A DNA stretch of 64,000 nt from Pseudaminobacter sp040045035 (GTDB lineage Bacteria; Pseudomonadota; Alphaproteobacteria; Rhizobiales; Rhizobiaceae): NCBI RefSeq assembly GCF_040045035.1, contig NZ_JBDZDS010000012.1, forward strand, positions 143,531 to 207,530, read 5' to 3'. Both the position numbers and the translations under genes were made by a program. The notes under the pieces are model-generated. The model saw nothing but the letters and a program-made list of their open reading frames with translations, was not told the origin of the DNA and searched no databases. Within the stretch, counting starts at the first letter, position 1. Each line of letters begins with the position of its first letter. Below are positions 34,754 through 43,220 of the stretch, in pieces.

Positions 34754-35821
34754 ATGAAACGCGCTGTCGCCATTGCTGATCGTATCGCGCACAAGGCCCT
34801 GCTGCTGCTTGCGGCGCTCAACGTGCTGTTCTTCATTTCCTTCCTCGTCATGATCATGCTCACCATGGGCAAGGCGCATGCCGAGGCGTCGGCCTGCAAG
34901 GGCAGCGACATGCTGGCGGCGCTTCAGAAGAGCGATCCGGCGCTGGTTGAGAAGATCGCGGCCGAGGCTGCCGAAACCCCGAACGGCAAGGGGCTGTTGT
35001 GGAAGATCGAGAAGGGGGATGAGAAACCGTCCTTCCTGTTCGGCACCATGCACATGACCGATCCGCGCGTGACCACGCTTACGCCGGCCGCGCAAAAAGC
35101 CTTCGACGCGTCGGGCACGGTGGTCATCGAGACGACGGAAGTGCTGGACCAGTCCAAGATGGTGGCCGCCATCATGAAGGAACCGGACCTGACCATGTTC
35201 ACCGACAGCACGACGCTGACGTCGCTGCTGTCGCCGGAAGACGCGGCGCTCGTGGACAAGGCGCTCGACGCGCGCGGCATTCCGCCTGCAAGCGTCTCCA
35301 AGATGAAGCCGTGGATGCTGTCGGCGATGGTAGCGCTTCCCGCATGCGAGTTTTCCCGCAAGGCTGCCGGGGCGCCCGTTCTCGACATCAAGCTCGCCCA
35401 GGATGCGAAAACCTCCGGCAAGGAACTCGAGGGGCTGGAGACCGTCGCCGACCAGCTGCGAGCCATGGCCTCGCTGCCGATGGATTTTCACATGAAGGGC
35501 CTTGTCGACACGCTGAAACTCGGCGACCGGATGGACGATGTCATCGAGACCATGATCGTGCTCTACGAGCGGGGCGACACGGGCATGTTCTGGCCGTTGT
35601 TCCGCGCGGTGTTGCCGAACGAAGCGAACGGCGATGACGGTTACGCTGCCTTCGACGAGGCGATGATCAAGGCCCGCAACCGGACCATGGCGGAGCACGC
35701 CGAACCCATCCTTGCGCGCGGCAGCGCCTTCATCGCGGTCGGAGCGATGCATCTGCCTGGCTCCGACGGACTGATCGCCCTGCTGCGCAACGACGGCTAC
35801 AAGGTCACTGTGATCGACTGA
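34754..35821 (+). CDS. TraB/GumN family protein
   Basis: A 355-residue TraB/GumN (Tiki-like) family protein with an N-terminal signal anchor at about residues 15-38. Family motifs are FLFGTMHMTDP, VVIETTEV and, near the end, GAMHLPGSDG. Tiki relatives are metalloproteases, and the bacterial members are of unknown function. The spaced GxMH motifs fit a metal site. The protein is probably anchored in the inner membrane facing the periplasm. Confidence 0.85.
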   Translation: MKRAVAIADRIAHKALLLLAALNVLFFISFLVMIMLTMGKAHAEASACKGSDMLAALQKSDPALVEKIAAEAAETPNGKGLLWKIEKGDEKPSFLFGTMHMTDPRVTTLTPAAQKAFDASGTVVIETTEVLDQSKMVAAIMKEPDLTMFTDSTTLTSLLSPEDAALVDKALDARGIPPASVSKMKPWMLSAMVALPACEFSRKAAGAPVLDIKLAQDAKTSGKELEGLETVADQLRAMASLPMDFHMKGLVDTLKLGDRMDDVIETMIVLYERGDTGMFWPLFRAVLPNEANGDDGYAAFDEAMIKARNRTMAEHAEPILARGSAFIAVGAMHLPGSDGLIALLRNDGYKVTVID

Positions 35822-35933
35822 CGCCAGCCGAAATCGGCGCGTCCCGGCTTGCGAATCGGGGCCCTCTGGCCCGGAAGTGAAACCAAACCGCACCTTGATC
35901 GTTTATTCTCCGTGCAACTGACGGAGAGCTATC

Positions 35934-36440
35934 ATGGCTAAGTCCGACCGTATTCCGGATCCAAGTCTGAATGATCCGTTGACCCCCGCGCCCGGCGGCT
36001 CCCGATCGAACCCGAGCAATTCGCCCGAGCCTCCGCTCGATGACCGTCCTACACCGTCCGGTTCCGGCGGCAGCGGGGCGCTGATCGCCGCGATCGTGGT
36101 CGTGCTTGCCGTGATTGCCTATTTCATATTCTTCCCCGGCAAGTCGAATACGCCCGTCGAGCCGGCCGGCCAGCCGACGACGGGTCAGTCTACGACCGCG
36201 CCCGCACCCGCACCCGCGCCCGAGACCAAGGCGCCGGCGGCTCCGGCTCCCAGCGCGAATGCTCCTGCAACTCCGGCTACGCCGCCCGAAGCGACAACTC
36301 CTGCTGCCCCGGCAACGCCGACGCCGCAGGCTGCTCCCGAGGCACCGGCCGCGCCCGCGCCGCAGTCGACCGCTCCCGCGCCTGCCCCGACACCCGCGCA
36401 GCCGGCTCCGTCACCTACGCAGCCAGCCCCGGCCCAGTAA
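35934..36440 (+). CDS. Pro/Ala-rich single-pass membrane protein of unknown function
   Basis: A 168-residue protein. A disordered N-terminus rich in Pro, Ser and Gly (residues 1-42) is followed by one hydrophobic helix, IAAIVVVLAVIAYFIFF, at about residues 46-62, then a long Pro/Ala/Thr-rich tail of repeated PAP-type units. Low complexity makes homology calls unsafe. Similar short proteins are common in rhizobia, and I assign no function. Confidence 0.6.
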   Translation: MAKSDRIPDPSLNDPLTPAPGGSRSNPSNSPEPPLDDRPTPSGSGGSGALIAAIVVVLAVIAYFIFFPGKSNTPVEPAGQPTTGQSTTAPAPAPAPETKAPAAPAPSANAPATPATPPEATTPAAPATPTPQAAPEAPAAPAPQSTAPAPAPTPAQPAPSPTQPAPAQ

Positions 36441-36563
36441 TGCCGGGCGTCGCGCAGCACTGAAGCCCGCGGCCTGTCGTCTGACGGGCCGCGATGGCTA
36501 TCGGGAAGCCGTCTTGTGAAAGAACCGCGCCTGTTCTCGGCCGGTTGCACGGCGGATATCCAT

Positions 36564-36585
36564 GAGGACGCCTGCGGGCGTCCTC
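36564..36585. other. Hairpin between the Pro/Ala-rich gene and the OsmC gene
   Basis: A nine-base perfect stem, GAGGACGCC (36564-36572) and GGCGTCCTC (36577-36585), with a TGCG loop. It sits between convergent genes, and neither strand has a proper T tract after it, so intrinsic termination is only possible. Confidence 0.4.
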
Positions 36586-36607
36586 AAAAGCAAATGCCAG
36601 ATGATTT

Positions 36608-37045
36608 TCAGGCCAGTCGCGCATCCAGCGTGATCTTGATTGCGCCGAGCGCCTTGGAGACGGGGCAGCCGGCCTTCGCCTGATCGGCGAGCTCCTTGAA
36701 TTTCGCCGCGTCGATGCCCGGCACCGTGCCTATCAGCGTCAGTGCGCTCTCGGTGATCTCAAAGCCTCCGTCCGCTGCCGGGCCGTAGCTGACCACGGCC
36801 TTGGCGTCGAGCTTCTCGGCCGGTGTGCCGTTCTCTGCCAGGAAATACGAAAGCTGCATGGCGAAGCAGCCGGCATGCGCGGCCGCGATCAGTTCCTCCG
36901 GATTGGTACCGGACTTGCCGCTCTCATCCTGGAACCGGCCCTTGAACGAATAGGGTGCTACGTTGAATGCGCCGCTTTGGGTTTCGAGCGTGCCGCTTCC
37001 CTCGGTCAGCGATCCTTTCCAGATGGCGGTTGCTTGACGATGCAT
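36608..37045 (-). CDS. OsmC family peroxiredoxin-like protein
   Basis: A 145-residue OsmC/Ohr-family thiol protein that detoxifies organic hydroperoxides. The two redox cysteines are in AHAGCFAMQLS and AGCPVSKAL, with the usual spacing. The fold opens with TAIWKGSL. The OsmC rather than Ohr subfamily is suggested by the GAFNVAPYSFKGR and ELIAAAHAGC context. It is a single-gene unit. Confidence 0.88.
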   Translation of the reverse strand: MHRQATAIWKGSLTEGSGTLETQSGAFNVAPYSFKGRFQDESGKSGTNPEELIAAAHAGCFAMQLSYFLAENGTPAEKLDAKAVVSYGPAADGGFEITESALTLIGTVPGIDAAKFKELADQAKAGCPVSKALGAIKITLDARLA

Positions 37046-37147
37046 GATTATCCTCCCTCTCTGTGACGGGCCGCGCGTGCGGCGACCCCGCGAATATAGG
37101 GCCTGCGGCGACTGAGGCTATGAGGATTTTGGCGAAAGCTCTTTTGT

Positions 37148-38395
37148 CTAAATCGCCTCGCCCTTGAGCAGCCGCGGCATGTCGCCGGTGAGGCCGGACG
37201 CCTGCCGGATGAAGAAGGATTTCAGCGGCGGCATGCGGTCGACCAGACCGAGCCCGAAGTCGCGCATGGCGCGCAGCGGGCCGAAGTCGTTGGAGAACAG
37301 GCGGTTGAGCACGTCCGTGGTGACACCCATCGACACCGTGTCGAACCGCCGCCAGCGCTCGTAACGCTGCAGCACGTCGAGCGCGCCGATGTCCTGTCCG
37401 AGGCGATCGGCTTCCACGATGGTTTCGGCGAGGGCGGCGACATCCTTGAAGCCGAGGTTGAGGCCCTGGCCGGCGATGGGGTGAATGCCGTGGGCGGCAT
37501 CGCCGGCCAGCGCGAAGCGCGGCGCCACGAAATCGCGGGCGAGCATCAGGCCGAGCGGCCAGGCGCGCGGCTTGCCCTCGACGCGCAACTCGCCCAGCTT
37601 CAGCCCGAAGCGGTGTTCGAGCTCGGTTTCGAACACCAGTTCATCCGTGGCGACCAGCCGGTCGGCATCCTCGGTGCGCTCGGTCCAGACGATGCAGGAG
37701 CGGTTGCCGGTGAGCGGCAGGATGGCGAAGGGGCCCGCCGGCAGGAAGTGCTCCTCGGCGCGGCCGTTGTGCGGCCGCTCATGCGCGACCGTGCAGACGA
37801 TGCCGGACTGCCCATACTCCCATCTGACCGTCTTGATGCCGGCCATGTCCCGCAAGCGGGAATTGACGCCGTCGGCGGCAACCAGCAGCCGGGCGTCGAG
37901 CGAGGTGCCGTCGGCAAGATGGATCGCGACGCTGGCGATTCCGGTCTCGAAGGCCTGGACCGCCACCCCCTCGATGATGTCGATGCCGAGCTCGCCGGCG
38001 CGGCGGCGCAGAGCCGCGTTGATCACCTTGTTGGCCACCATGTGCGCGAAGGGCTCGCCCGGAGCGACCTCGCCGTCGAAGGTCAGATAGACGGGGCGCA
38101 CCGGATCGGCGGTGCGCGAATCGGTGATCAGCATGTCTGTGATGGGCTGCGCTTCGGGCTGGATCTCGTCCCAGCAGCCGAGCTGGCCGAGCATGCGGCA
38201 GGCCGCTGCGGCGACCGCCGAGGAGCGGGTGTCGCGCTGCCAGACGTCCTTGGGAGCCGCGTCGACCACGGCCACGGCCAGGTTGGGCCGGGCCTGCTTC
38301 AGCGACACCGCGGCCGCGAGGCCGACATAGCCGGCACCGGCGATCAGCACATCGAGCATGGGGTGCCTTGCGGCAGCTGATTCTCTCTCGACCAT
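37148..38395 (-). CDS. UbiH/UbiF/VisC/COQ6 family FAD-dependent hydroxylase
   Basis: Flavin monooxygenase family, 415 residues, that hydroxylates the ubiquinone ring. FAD motif GAGYVGLAAAV is near the N-terminus, the DG motif is VAADGVNSRLR, and the GD motif is LAGDAAHGIHPIAGQG. The start at 38395 has a GGAGGA ribosome-binding site about seven bases upstream, while a longer start at 38425 has none. The exact hydroxylation position (UbiF, UbiH, UbiL or UbiM type) is not resolved. It is divergent from tesB. Confidence 0.85.
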   Translation of the reverse strand: MVERESAAARHPMLDVLIAGAGYVGLAAAVSLKQARPNLAVAVVDAAPKDVWQRDTRSSAVAAAACRMLGQLGCWDEIQPEAQPITDMLITDSRTADPVRPVYLTFDGEVAPGEPFAHMVANKVINAALRRRAGELGIDIIEGVAVQAFETGIASVAIHLADGTSLDARLLVAADGVNSRLRDMAGIKTVRWEYGQSGIVCTVAHERPHNGRAEEHFLPAGPFAILPLTGNRSCIVWTERTEDADRLVATDELVFETELEHRFGLKLGELRVEGKPRAWPLGLMLARDFVAPRFALAGDAAHGIHPIAGQGLNLGFKDVAALAETIVEADRLGQDIGALDVLQRYERWRRFDTVSMGVTTDVLNRLFSNDFGPLRAMRDFGLGLVDRMPPLKSFFIRQASGLTGDMPRLLKGEAI

Positions 38396-38498
38396 CGCCC
38401 TGTCCTCCGGGTCTTGCGCCTTCATCTGTCGGTTGCCTTGACTTGGCCGGACGTCCGTTGGAAACCGTTCCCGTTCGCGTGTGGGAAAGGTGCGAAAC

Positions 38499-39374
38499 AT
38501 GACGGCGGCCATGCAAGAGCTTCTCGCCATTCTCGACCTCGAGGAGCTGGAACACAACCTCTATCGTGGTCGCAGCCCCCAATCGGACTGGCAGCGCGTG
38601 TTCGGCGGCCAGACCATCGCACAGGCTTTGGTTGCGGCCCAGCGCACCGTTGCGCCCGACCGCCACGTCCACTCGCTGCATGGCTATTTCATGCGGCCGG
38701 GCGATACCAAGGTGCCGATCGTCTACGAGGTCGACCGCATCCGCGACGGCGCCAGCTTCGCCACGCGCCGCGTCGTGGCTATCCAGCACGGCCAGGCCAT
38801 CTTCTCGCTGGAGGCCTCCTTCCAGTTCGACGAGGGCGGGCTGGATCACCAGATGCCGATGCCGCTCAACGTCCCCGCGCCCGAGACGCTCGGCACCCAG
38901 CAGGAGCTGATCGCAAGGTTCGGCGACGCCGTGCCGGAGGGAATCCGCCGCTATTGGGAGCGCGACCGGCCGGTCGAGATGAAGCCGGTGATGCTGAAGC
39001 ACTACACCAGCCGCGAGAAGCTGGCGCCGGAGCAGAAGATCTGGATCCGCACCACGGGGCCGGTGCCGGCCGACCGCGCGACCCAGGCGGCCGTGCTGGC
39101 CTATCTGTCGGACATGACGCTGCTGGACACCTCCACCTTTGCGCATGGCCGGGCGGTCTTCGATCGCGACATCCAGGCCGCGAGCCTGGATCATGCGATG
39201 TGGTTCCATCGTTCGCATCTGCTCGACGGCTGGCTGCTCTACACCCAGGACAGCCCTTCGACCTCCGGCGCGCGCGGGTTCACGCGCGGTGCGCTTTACG
39301 GGCAGGACGGCACGCTGATTGCTTCGGTGGCCCAGGAGGGCCTGATCCGGCTGCGACATCCGCCTGCAAAATAG
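38499..39374 (+). CDS. tesB: Acyl-CoA thioesterase II
   Basis: Double hot-dog enzyme of 291 residues that hydrolyses acyl-CoA to free acid and CoA. Motifs are YRGRSPQ, VFGGQTIAQAL, HSLHGYFMRPGD, and in the second hot-dog DHAMWFHR. The active-site Asp/Thr/Gln pattern of TesB is likely formed by these stretches. A GGAAAGG ribosome-binding site sets the ATG at 38499, not the upstream GTG. Confidence 0.92.
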   Translation: MTAAMQELLAILDLEELEHNLYRGRSPQSDWQRVFGGQTIAQALVAAQRTVAPDRHVHSLHGYFMRPGDTKVPIVYEVDRIRDGASFATRRVVAIQHGQAIFSLEASFQFDEGGLDHQMPMPLNVPAPETLGTQQELIARFGDAVPEGIRRYWERDRPVEMKPVMLKHYTSREKLAPEQKIWIRTTGPVPADRATQAAVLAYLSDMTLLDTSTFAHGRAVFDRDIQAASLDHAMWFHRSHLLDGWLLYTQDSPSTSGARGFTRGALYGQDGTLIASVAQEGLIRLRHPPAK

Positions 39375-39491
39375 GCACTTTTTTCATATCGCCTAATTTA
39401 TAAGCATCGCTCCCGCCGCCCTTTTCCAGATTCCGGCGGCGATGGAATGCCATATCCATAGATTTCAATAACTTGATGGGCGCTGGCCGAA

Positions 39492-39508
39492 TTGGCACGG
39501 AGCTTGAT
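39492..39508 (+). promoter_or_regulatory. Sigma-54 (RpoN) promoter of glnK-amtB
   Basis: TTGGCACGGAGCTTGAT has the -24 GG (39494-39495) and -12 TTGA (39504-39507) at the correct 10-base spacing for a TGGCACG-N4-TTGC promoter, with only the last -12 base changed. It sits 85 bases before glnK, the expected place for NtrC-activated transcription under nitrogen limitation. An NtrC site was not confidently identified. Confidence 0.8.
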
Positions 39509-39592
39509 TTACCCTGGGTACGTCCGGTTGTGCCTGGCCAGCCGGTGATGCCGTGCAACTGCGGAACTCCGCACCAGCAAAGGGTGAAGCCG

Positions 39593-39931
39593 ATGAAAAT
39601 CGTGATGGCCATCATCAAACCGTTCAAACTCGACGTGGTCCGCGAAGCACTGACCGCCGTCGGCGTCGAAGGCCTGACCGTTACCGAGGTCAAGGGCTAC
39701 GGACGCCAGAAGGGTCATACGGAAATCTACCGCGGTGCCGAATACGCGGTCAGCTTCCTGCCCAAGGTCAAGATCGAGGTCGCGGTGCCTACCGACATGG
39801 TCGACAAGACGGTCGAGGCCATCGTCGCCGCGGCCAAGACCGGCCAGATCGGCGACGGCAAGATCTTTGTCTTCGGCATAGACCAGGCCGTGCGCATCCG
39901 CACCGGCGAGACCGATGCCGATGCGCTCTGA
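39593..39931 (+). CDS. glnK: Nitrogen regulatory protein P-II (GlnK)
   Basis: Trimeric PII signal protein of 112 residues that reads 2-oxoglutarate/ATP/ADP and gates AmtB. The T-loop Tyr51, the uridylylation site, lies in YRGAEYAVSF; the family opening MKIVMAIIKPFKLD and the B-loop KTGQIGDGKIF are intact. The start at 39593 ignores an upstream extension of the frame. Its linkage to amtB and the sigma-54 promoter makes it GlnK, not GlnB. Confidence 0.95.
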   Translation: MKIVMAIIKPFKLDVVREALTAVGVEGLTVTEVKGYGRQKGHTEIYRGAEYAVSFLPKVKIEVAVPTDMVDKTVEAIVAAAKTGQIGDGKIFVFGIDQAVRIRTGETDADAL

Positions 39932-40016
39932 GCTTTCGAAGCGCGCCTTCCTCACGGGTCGCCTGGCCGCCCCGAAATCAATTCCGCCCGCCAACACGTA
40001 ACCGATGGAGATTTCG

Positions 40017-41372
40017 ATGAAAATTCCACCTTACCTTGCGCAGTTGGGGCGCACTGCCGCCTTGGGGTTGCTCGCGCTCGGCGCTTTGGGCACGCATTCG
40101 GCCTTCGCGCAGGAGGCAGCGACAGCCGCCGGGCCGGTGCCCGACAAGGGCGACACCGCCTGGATGCTGGCTGCGACCGTGCTGGTGCTGTTCATGACGC
40201 TACCGGGGGTTGCGCTGTTCTATGGCGGGCTGGTGCGCGCCAAGAACATGCTTTCCGTGCTCATGCAGTGCACGATGATCGTCGCCGTCGTCATCGTGAT
40301 CTGGGTCCTCTACGGCTATTCGGTCGCCTTCGGCGGCGGAACGAACCCGTTCTGGGGCGGGCTGGGCAAAGCGTTCCTCGCAGGTGTCACACCCCATAGC
40401 ACGGTGCCCACCTTCACCAACGGCGTCGTCATTCCCGAACTGGTGTACATCTGCTTCCAGATGACCTTCGCCTGCATCACGCCGGCGCTGATCATCGGTG
40501 CCTTTGCCGAACGTATCCGCTTCCCGGCCGTGGTGCTGTTCGTGGCACTGTGGGTGACCTTCGTCTACTTCCCGATCGCCCACATGGTCTGGGATTCGCA
40601 CGGCCTGCTCTTCGGCTGGGGCGCGCTCGATTTCGCCGGCGGCACGGTGGTGCACATCAACGCCGGCATCGCCGCGCTCGTTGGGGCCCTGCTGGTGGGC
40701 AAGCGCAACGGCTACGGCCGCGACAACATGGCCCCGCATTCGATGACGCTGACCATGGTCGGCGCCTCGATCCTGTGGGTGGGCTGGTTCGGCTTCAACG
40801 CCGGTTCCAACCTCGAGGCCAATGGCGGCGCGGCTCTTGCCATGGCCAACAGTTTTACCGCGACGGCCGGCGCAATCATCGCCTGGTCGGTGGTCGAGGC
40901 GCTCGTCCGCGGCAAGGCGTCGATGCTGGGCGCGGCCTCGGGCATGATCGCCGGCCTCGTGGCGGTGACGCCGGCGGCGGGCTTCGTCGGCCCGGTCGGA
41001 GCGATCGTGCTTGGCGCCATCGCAAGCGTCTGCTGCTACTTTTTCGTGACCGTCGTGAAGGTAAAGGCCGGCTACGACGACTCGCTCGACGTGTTCGGCG
41101 TTCACGGTATTGGCGGAACCGTAGGCGCGATCGGTACAGGCATCTTCGCCTCCACGGCACTGGGCGGCGTCGGCTATGCCAATGGGGTGACGATGGGCGG
41201 CCAGGTCTCGACGCAAATCCTGGCAGTGCTGATCACCTACGCGTGGTGCGGCATCGGCTCGCTCATACTCTACAAGATCGTCGACACGGTTATCGGCCTG
41301 CGCCCAAGTGCCGAAGCGGAAGCGCAGGGGCTCGACCTGTCGTCGCATGGCGAGGTGGCCTACCACTCGTGA
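40017..41372 (+). CDS. amtB: Ammonium transporter AmtB
   Basis: Inner-membrane Amt/Rh channel of 451 residues. A cleavable signal peptide (MKIPPYLAQL to about residue 33, AFAQ-EA) is followed by 11 predicted helices. Signature segments are LFYGGLVRAKNML, FAGGTVVHINAG and GVHGIGG. The twin-His pore residues are in HINAG and DVFGVHGIGG. The start at 40017 has GATGGAG six bases upstream, in preference to 40005. It is cotranscribed with glnK. Confidence 0.96.
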   Translation: MKIPPYLAQLGRTAALGLLALGALGTHSAFAQEAATAAGPVPDKGDTAWMLAATVLVLFMTLPGVALFYGGLVRAKNMLSVLMQCTMIVAVVIVIWVLYGYSVAFGGGTNPFWGGLGKAFLAGVTPHSTVPTFTNGVVIPELVYICFQMTFACITPALIIGAFAERIRFPAVVLFVALWVTFVYFPIAHMVWDSHGLLFGWGALDFAGGTVVHINAGIAALVGALLVGKRNGYGRDNMAPHSMTLTMVGASILWVGWFGFNAGSNLEANGGAALAMANSFTATAGAIIAWSVVEALVRGKASMLGAASGMIAGLVAVTPAAGFVGPVGAIVLGAIASVCCYFFVTVVKVKAGYDDSLDVFGVHGIGGTVGAIGTGIFASTALGGVGYANGVTMGGQVSTQILAVLITYAWCGIGSLILYKIVDTVIGLRPSAEAEAQGLDLSSHGEVAYHS

Positions 41373-41827
41373 GAACGTCCCGGCGGTTGTCCGCCGGGAA
41401 AAAGTCCCGTCGTGGCTCACCCAGCGGTCCTGCCACGCCCTGGAGCTCCAGTCGGTCCGGCCCTCCGTTTGTGCGACGCGCGGTCCCCGATGGCGGGAGC
41501 TCCCGTCATTCCGACGATTCGAATCGCCCCGTTGCCTCCCTCAGAACGTGGCGCTCGGCTGCCGGAAGGCCCAAATTCGTTAATGATTGTTAACGACCAC
41601 CCCCGGCCAAGCTCCGAATTATGACATTTGTGCAACAGTTGCCTCGGATAGGGCCTCAATGTGGCGGCCAAAATCACATTTGCGAGTTGAGTGCACCGGT
41701 GCGGCGGGCGATCTGTGGCGCGAGGAGCGTACATCCCTGGCGTTCCTCACCAAACCGGCCTGGGTCAGGTTGTCCTCCAGGGCATGGCTCCGGCTAATTA
41801 TGAAATGCACTTTGATTGGAATCGGAA
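41373..41827. other. Long gap between amtB and the porin
   Basis: A 455-base region with no supported gene. A hairpin with arms CCCGGCGG (41379-41386) and CCGCCGGG (41391-41398) follows amtB without a T tract on the plus strand. A TTAA-based inverted repeat lies at 41578-41595. The AT-rich stretch near 41581-41680 is the likely porin promoter and 5' leader. No known riboswitch or RNA was recognised. Confidence 0.5.
41578..41595. promoter_or_regulatory. Inverted repeat CGTTAA-N6-TTAACG upstream of the porin
   Basis: Perfect six-base arms at 41578-41583 and 41590-41595, about 233 bases before the porin start. The arms make TTAA-N6-TTAA, close to but not at CtrA spacing. A candidate operator in the porin promoter region. 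Confidence 0.3.
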
Positions 41828-42967
41828 ATGAACATTAAGAGTCTTCTTCTCGGCTCCGCTGCGGCTCTCGCCGCAGTTTCCGGCGCTCGCGCCGCCGACG
41901 CTGTTGTCGTCGCTGAACCCGAGCCGATGGAATACGTCCGCATTTGCGACGTCTACGGCGCCGGCTTCTACTACATCCCGGGCACCGAGACCTGCCTCAA
42001 GGTCGGCGGCTACATCCGTTACGACGCTCGTCTCGGCAAGTCCGGCACTGGCTATGGCGGTCTGAACAACGTGATCGACAAGCTCGATGGCGACAAGACC
42101 CACGACACCTACTACAAGCGCGCCCGTGCAGCCCTGAAGGTCGATGCCCGTTCGGAAACCGAACTCGGCACCCTGCGCGGCTACATGCACGTCGACTACG
42201 ACTGGAAGACGATCGCTGTTGGCGAGGATCGCGTCACCGATACCGCCACCGGCCTCGGCATCGAGCACGCCTACATCGAGCTCGGCGGCTTCCGCGTCGG
42301 CAAGACCGACTCGCTGTTCTCGACGCTCACCGGTTATGCCGGCGGCGTGATTGCCGACGACATGGTTGCCTATGGCCCGTTCGACACGCACCAGATCGCC
42401 TACACCTTCACCGGTGGCAACGGCTTCTCGGCTGCCGTCGCTCTTGAAGAAGGCAACGACATCTACACGCTCGACACCTATGCTCCGCACGTGGTCGCAG
42501 GCGCTTCCTACACCCAGGGCTGGGGCGGCGTCTCCGGCGTCGTCGGCTATGACTCGGTGTTCAAGGAGTGGGCCGGCAAGGTTCGCCTGGATGTCAACGC
42601 GACCGAGCAGCTCTCGCTCTTCGTGATGGGCGGCTACGGCACCGAGAAGAACATCTCCAACAGCTTCTACAAGTCGTGGAACGGCAAGTGGGCTGTCTGG
42701 GGCGGCGCCACCTACCAGTTCAACGACAAGCTCGCGGCTAACCTGCAGGTGTCCTACGACAAGGGTAGCGACAAGTGGACCAACGACGACGGCGAGACGC
42801 TCGCGCAGGAGACTGCCGTGGCTGCCAACGTCGCCTACACGATCGTCCCGGGCCTCACGATCACCCCGGAAGTGGATTACAAGCGGTATCGCTGGAATAA
42901 CGCCGCTGGTGATCGCGTGCACGAAAACGCCTGGAGCGGCATGGTTCGCTTCCAGCGCTCGTTCTAA
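41828..42967 (+). CDS. Porin of the Brucella Omp2/alphaproteobacterial type
   Basis: Outer-membrane porin of 379 residues. A signal peptide (MNIKSLLLGSAAALAAVSGA, then RAA-DA) precedes a beta-barrel with aromatic, glycine-rich strands. The mature start AVVVAEPEPMEYVRICDVYG and the CLKVGGYIRYD segment are typical of Omp2a/2b-like porins. The C-terminus ends in Phe (FQRSF), as needed for barrel assembly. The ATG at 41828 is chosen over an in-frame TTG at 41816. Codon use looks highly biased to C/G endings, fitting an abundant protein. Confidence 0.93.
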   Translation: MNIKSLLLGSAAALAAVSGARAADAVVVAEPEPMEYVRICDVYGAGFYYIPGTETCLKVGGYIRYDARLGKSGTGYGGLNNVIDKLDGDKTHDTYYKRARAALKVDARSETELGTLRGYMHVDYDWKTIAVGEDRVTDTATGLGIEHAYIELGGFRVGKTDSLFSTLTGYAGGVIADDMVAYGPFDTHQIAYTFTGGNGFSAAVALEEGNDIYTLDTYAPHVVAGASYTQGWGGVSGVVGYDSVFKEWAGKVRLDVNATEQLSLFVMGGYGTEKNISNSFYKSWNGKWAVWGGATYQFNDKLAANLQVSYDKGSDKWTNDDGETLAQETAVAANVAYTIVPGLTITPEVDYKRYRWNNAAGDRVHENAWSGMVRFQRSF

Positions 42968-42990
42968 TCGACTCATCAGTCGGTTGGAGA

Positions 42991-43020
42991 AACCCGGCGG
43001 GCAACCGCCGGGTTTTTTTT
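42991..43020 (+). terminator. Rho-independent terminator after the porin
   Basis: A ten-base stem, AACCCGGCGG (42991-43000) and CCGCCGGGTT (43005-43014), with a GCAA loop, followed by eight T residues (43013-43020). Confidence 0.93.
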
Positions 43021-43123
43021 GTTTGCAAGAATGTTCTGTTGGGGTCCGCCTGACCCTCGGCGATCCTGAAGCCGCGGATGTGAGACCGCGCTGGCACAGC
43101 CTGGAAATCGTTTCCGCCCATGG

Positions 43124-43139
43124 TTAATGCCGCCTTAAC
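43124..43139 (+). promoter_or_regulatory. CtrA-type binding box before ftsK
   Basis: TTAATGCCGCCTTAAC is an exact TTAA-N7-TTAAC match to the alphaproteobacterial CtrA consensus, 82 bases upstream of the ftsK start. It suggests cell-cycle control of the division translocase. This is inference from the motif and its place. Confidence 0.6.
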
Positions 43140-43220
43140 CTTCCCGCCGGTAATCTGACGGCCGACTCTGGCCAAGGTGCGTTCGTGCCGTGGCATCTTC
43201 ATTTCGGACGGGGAAGCAAC

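Noticed and set aside
36564..36585. Hairpin as a rho-independent terminator
   Set aside because: Neither strand shows a T tract after the stem, so it is listed only as a stem-loop.
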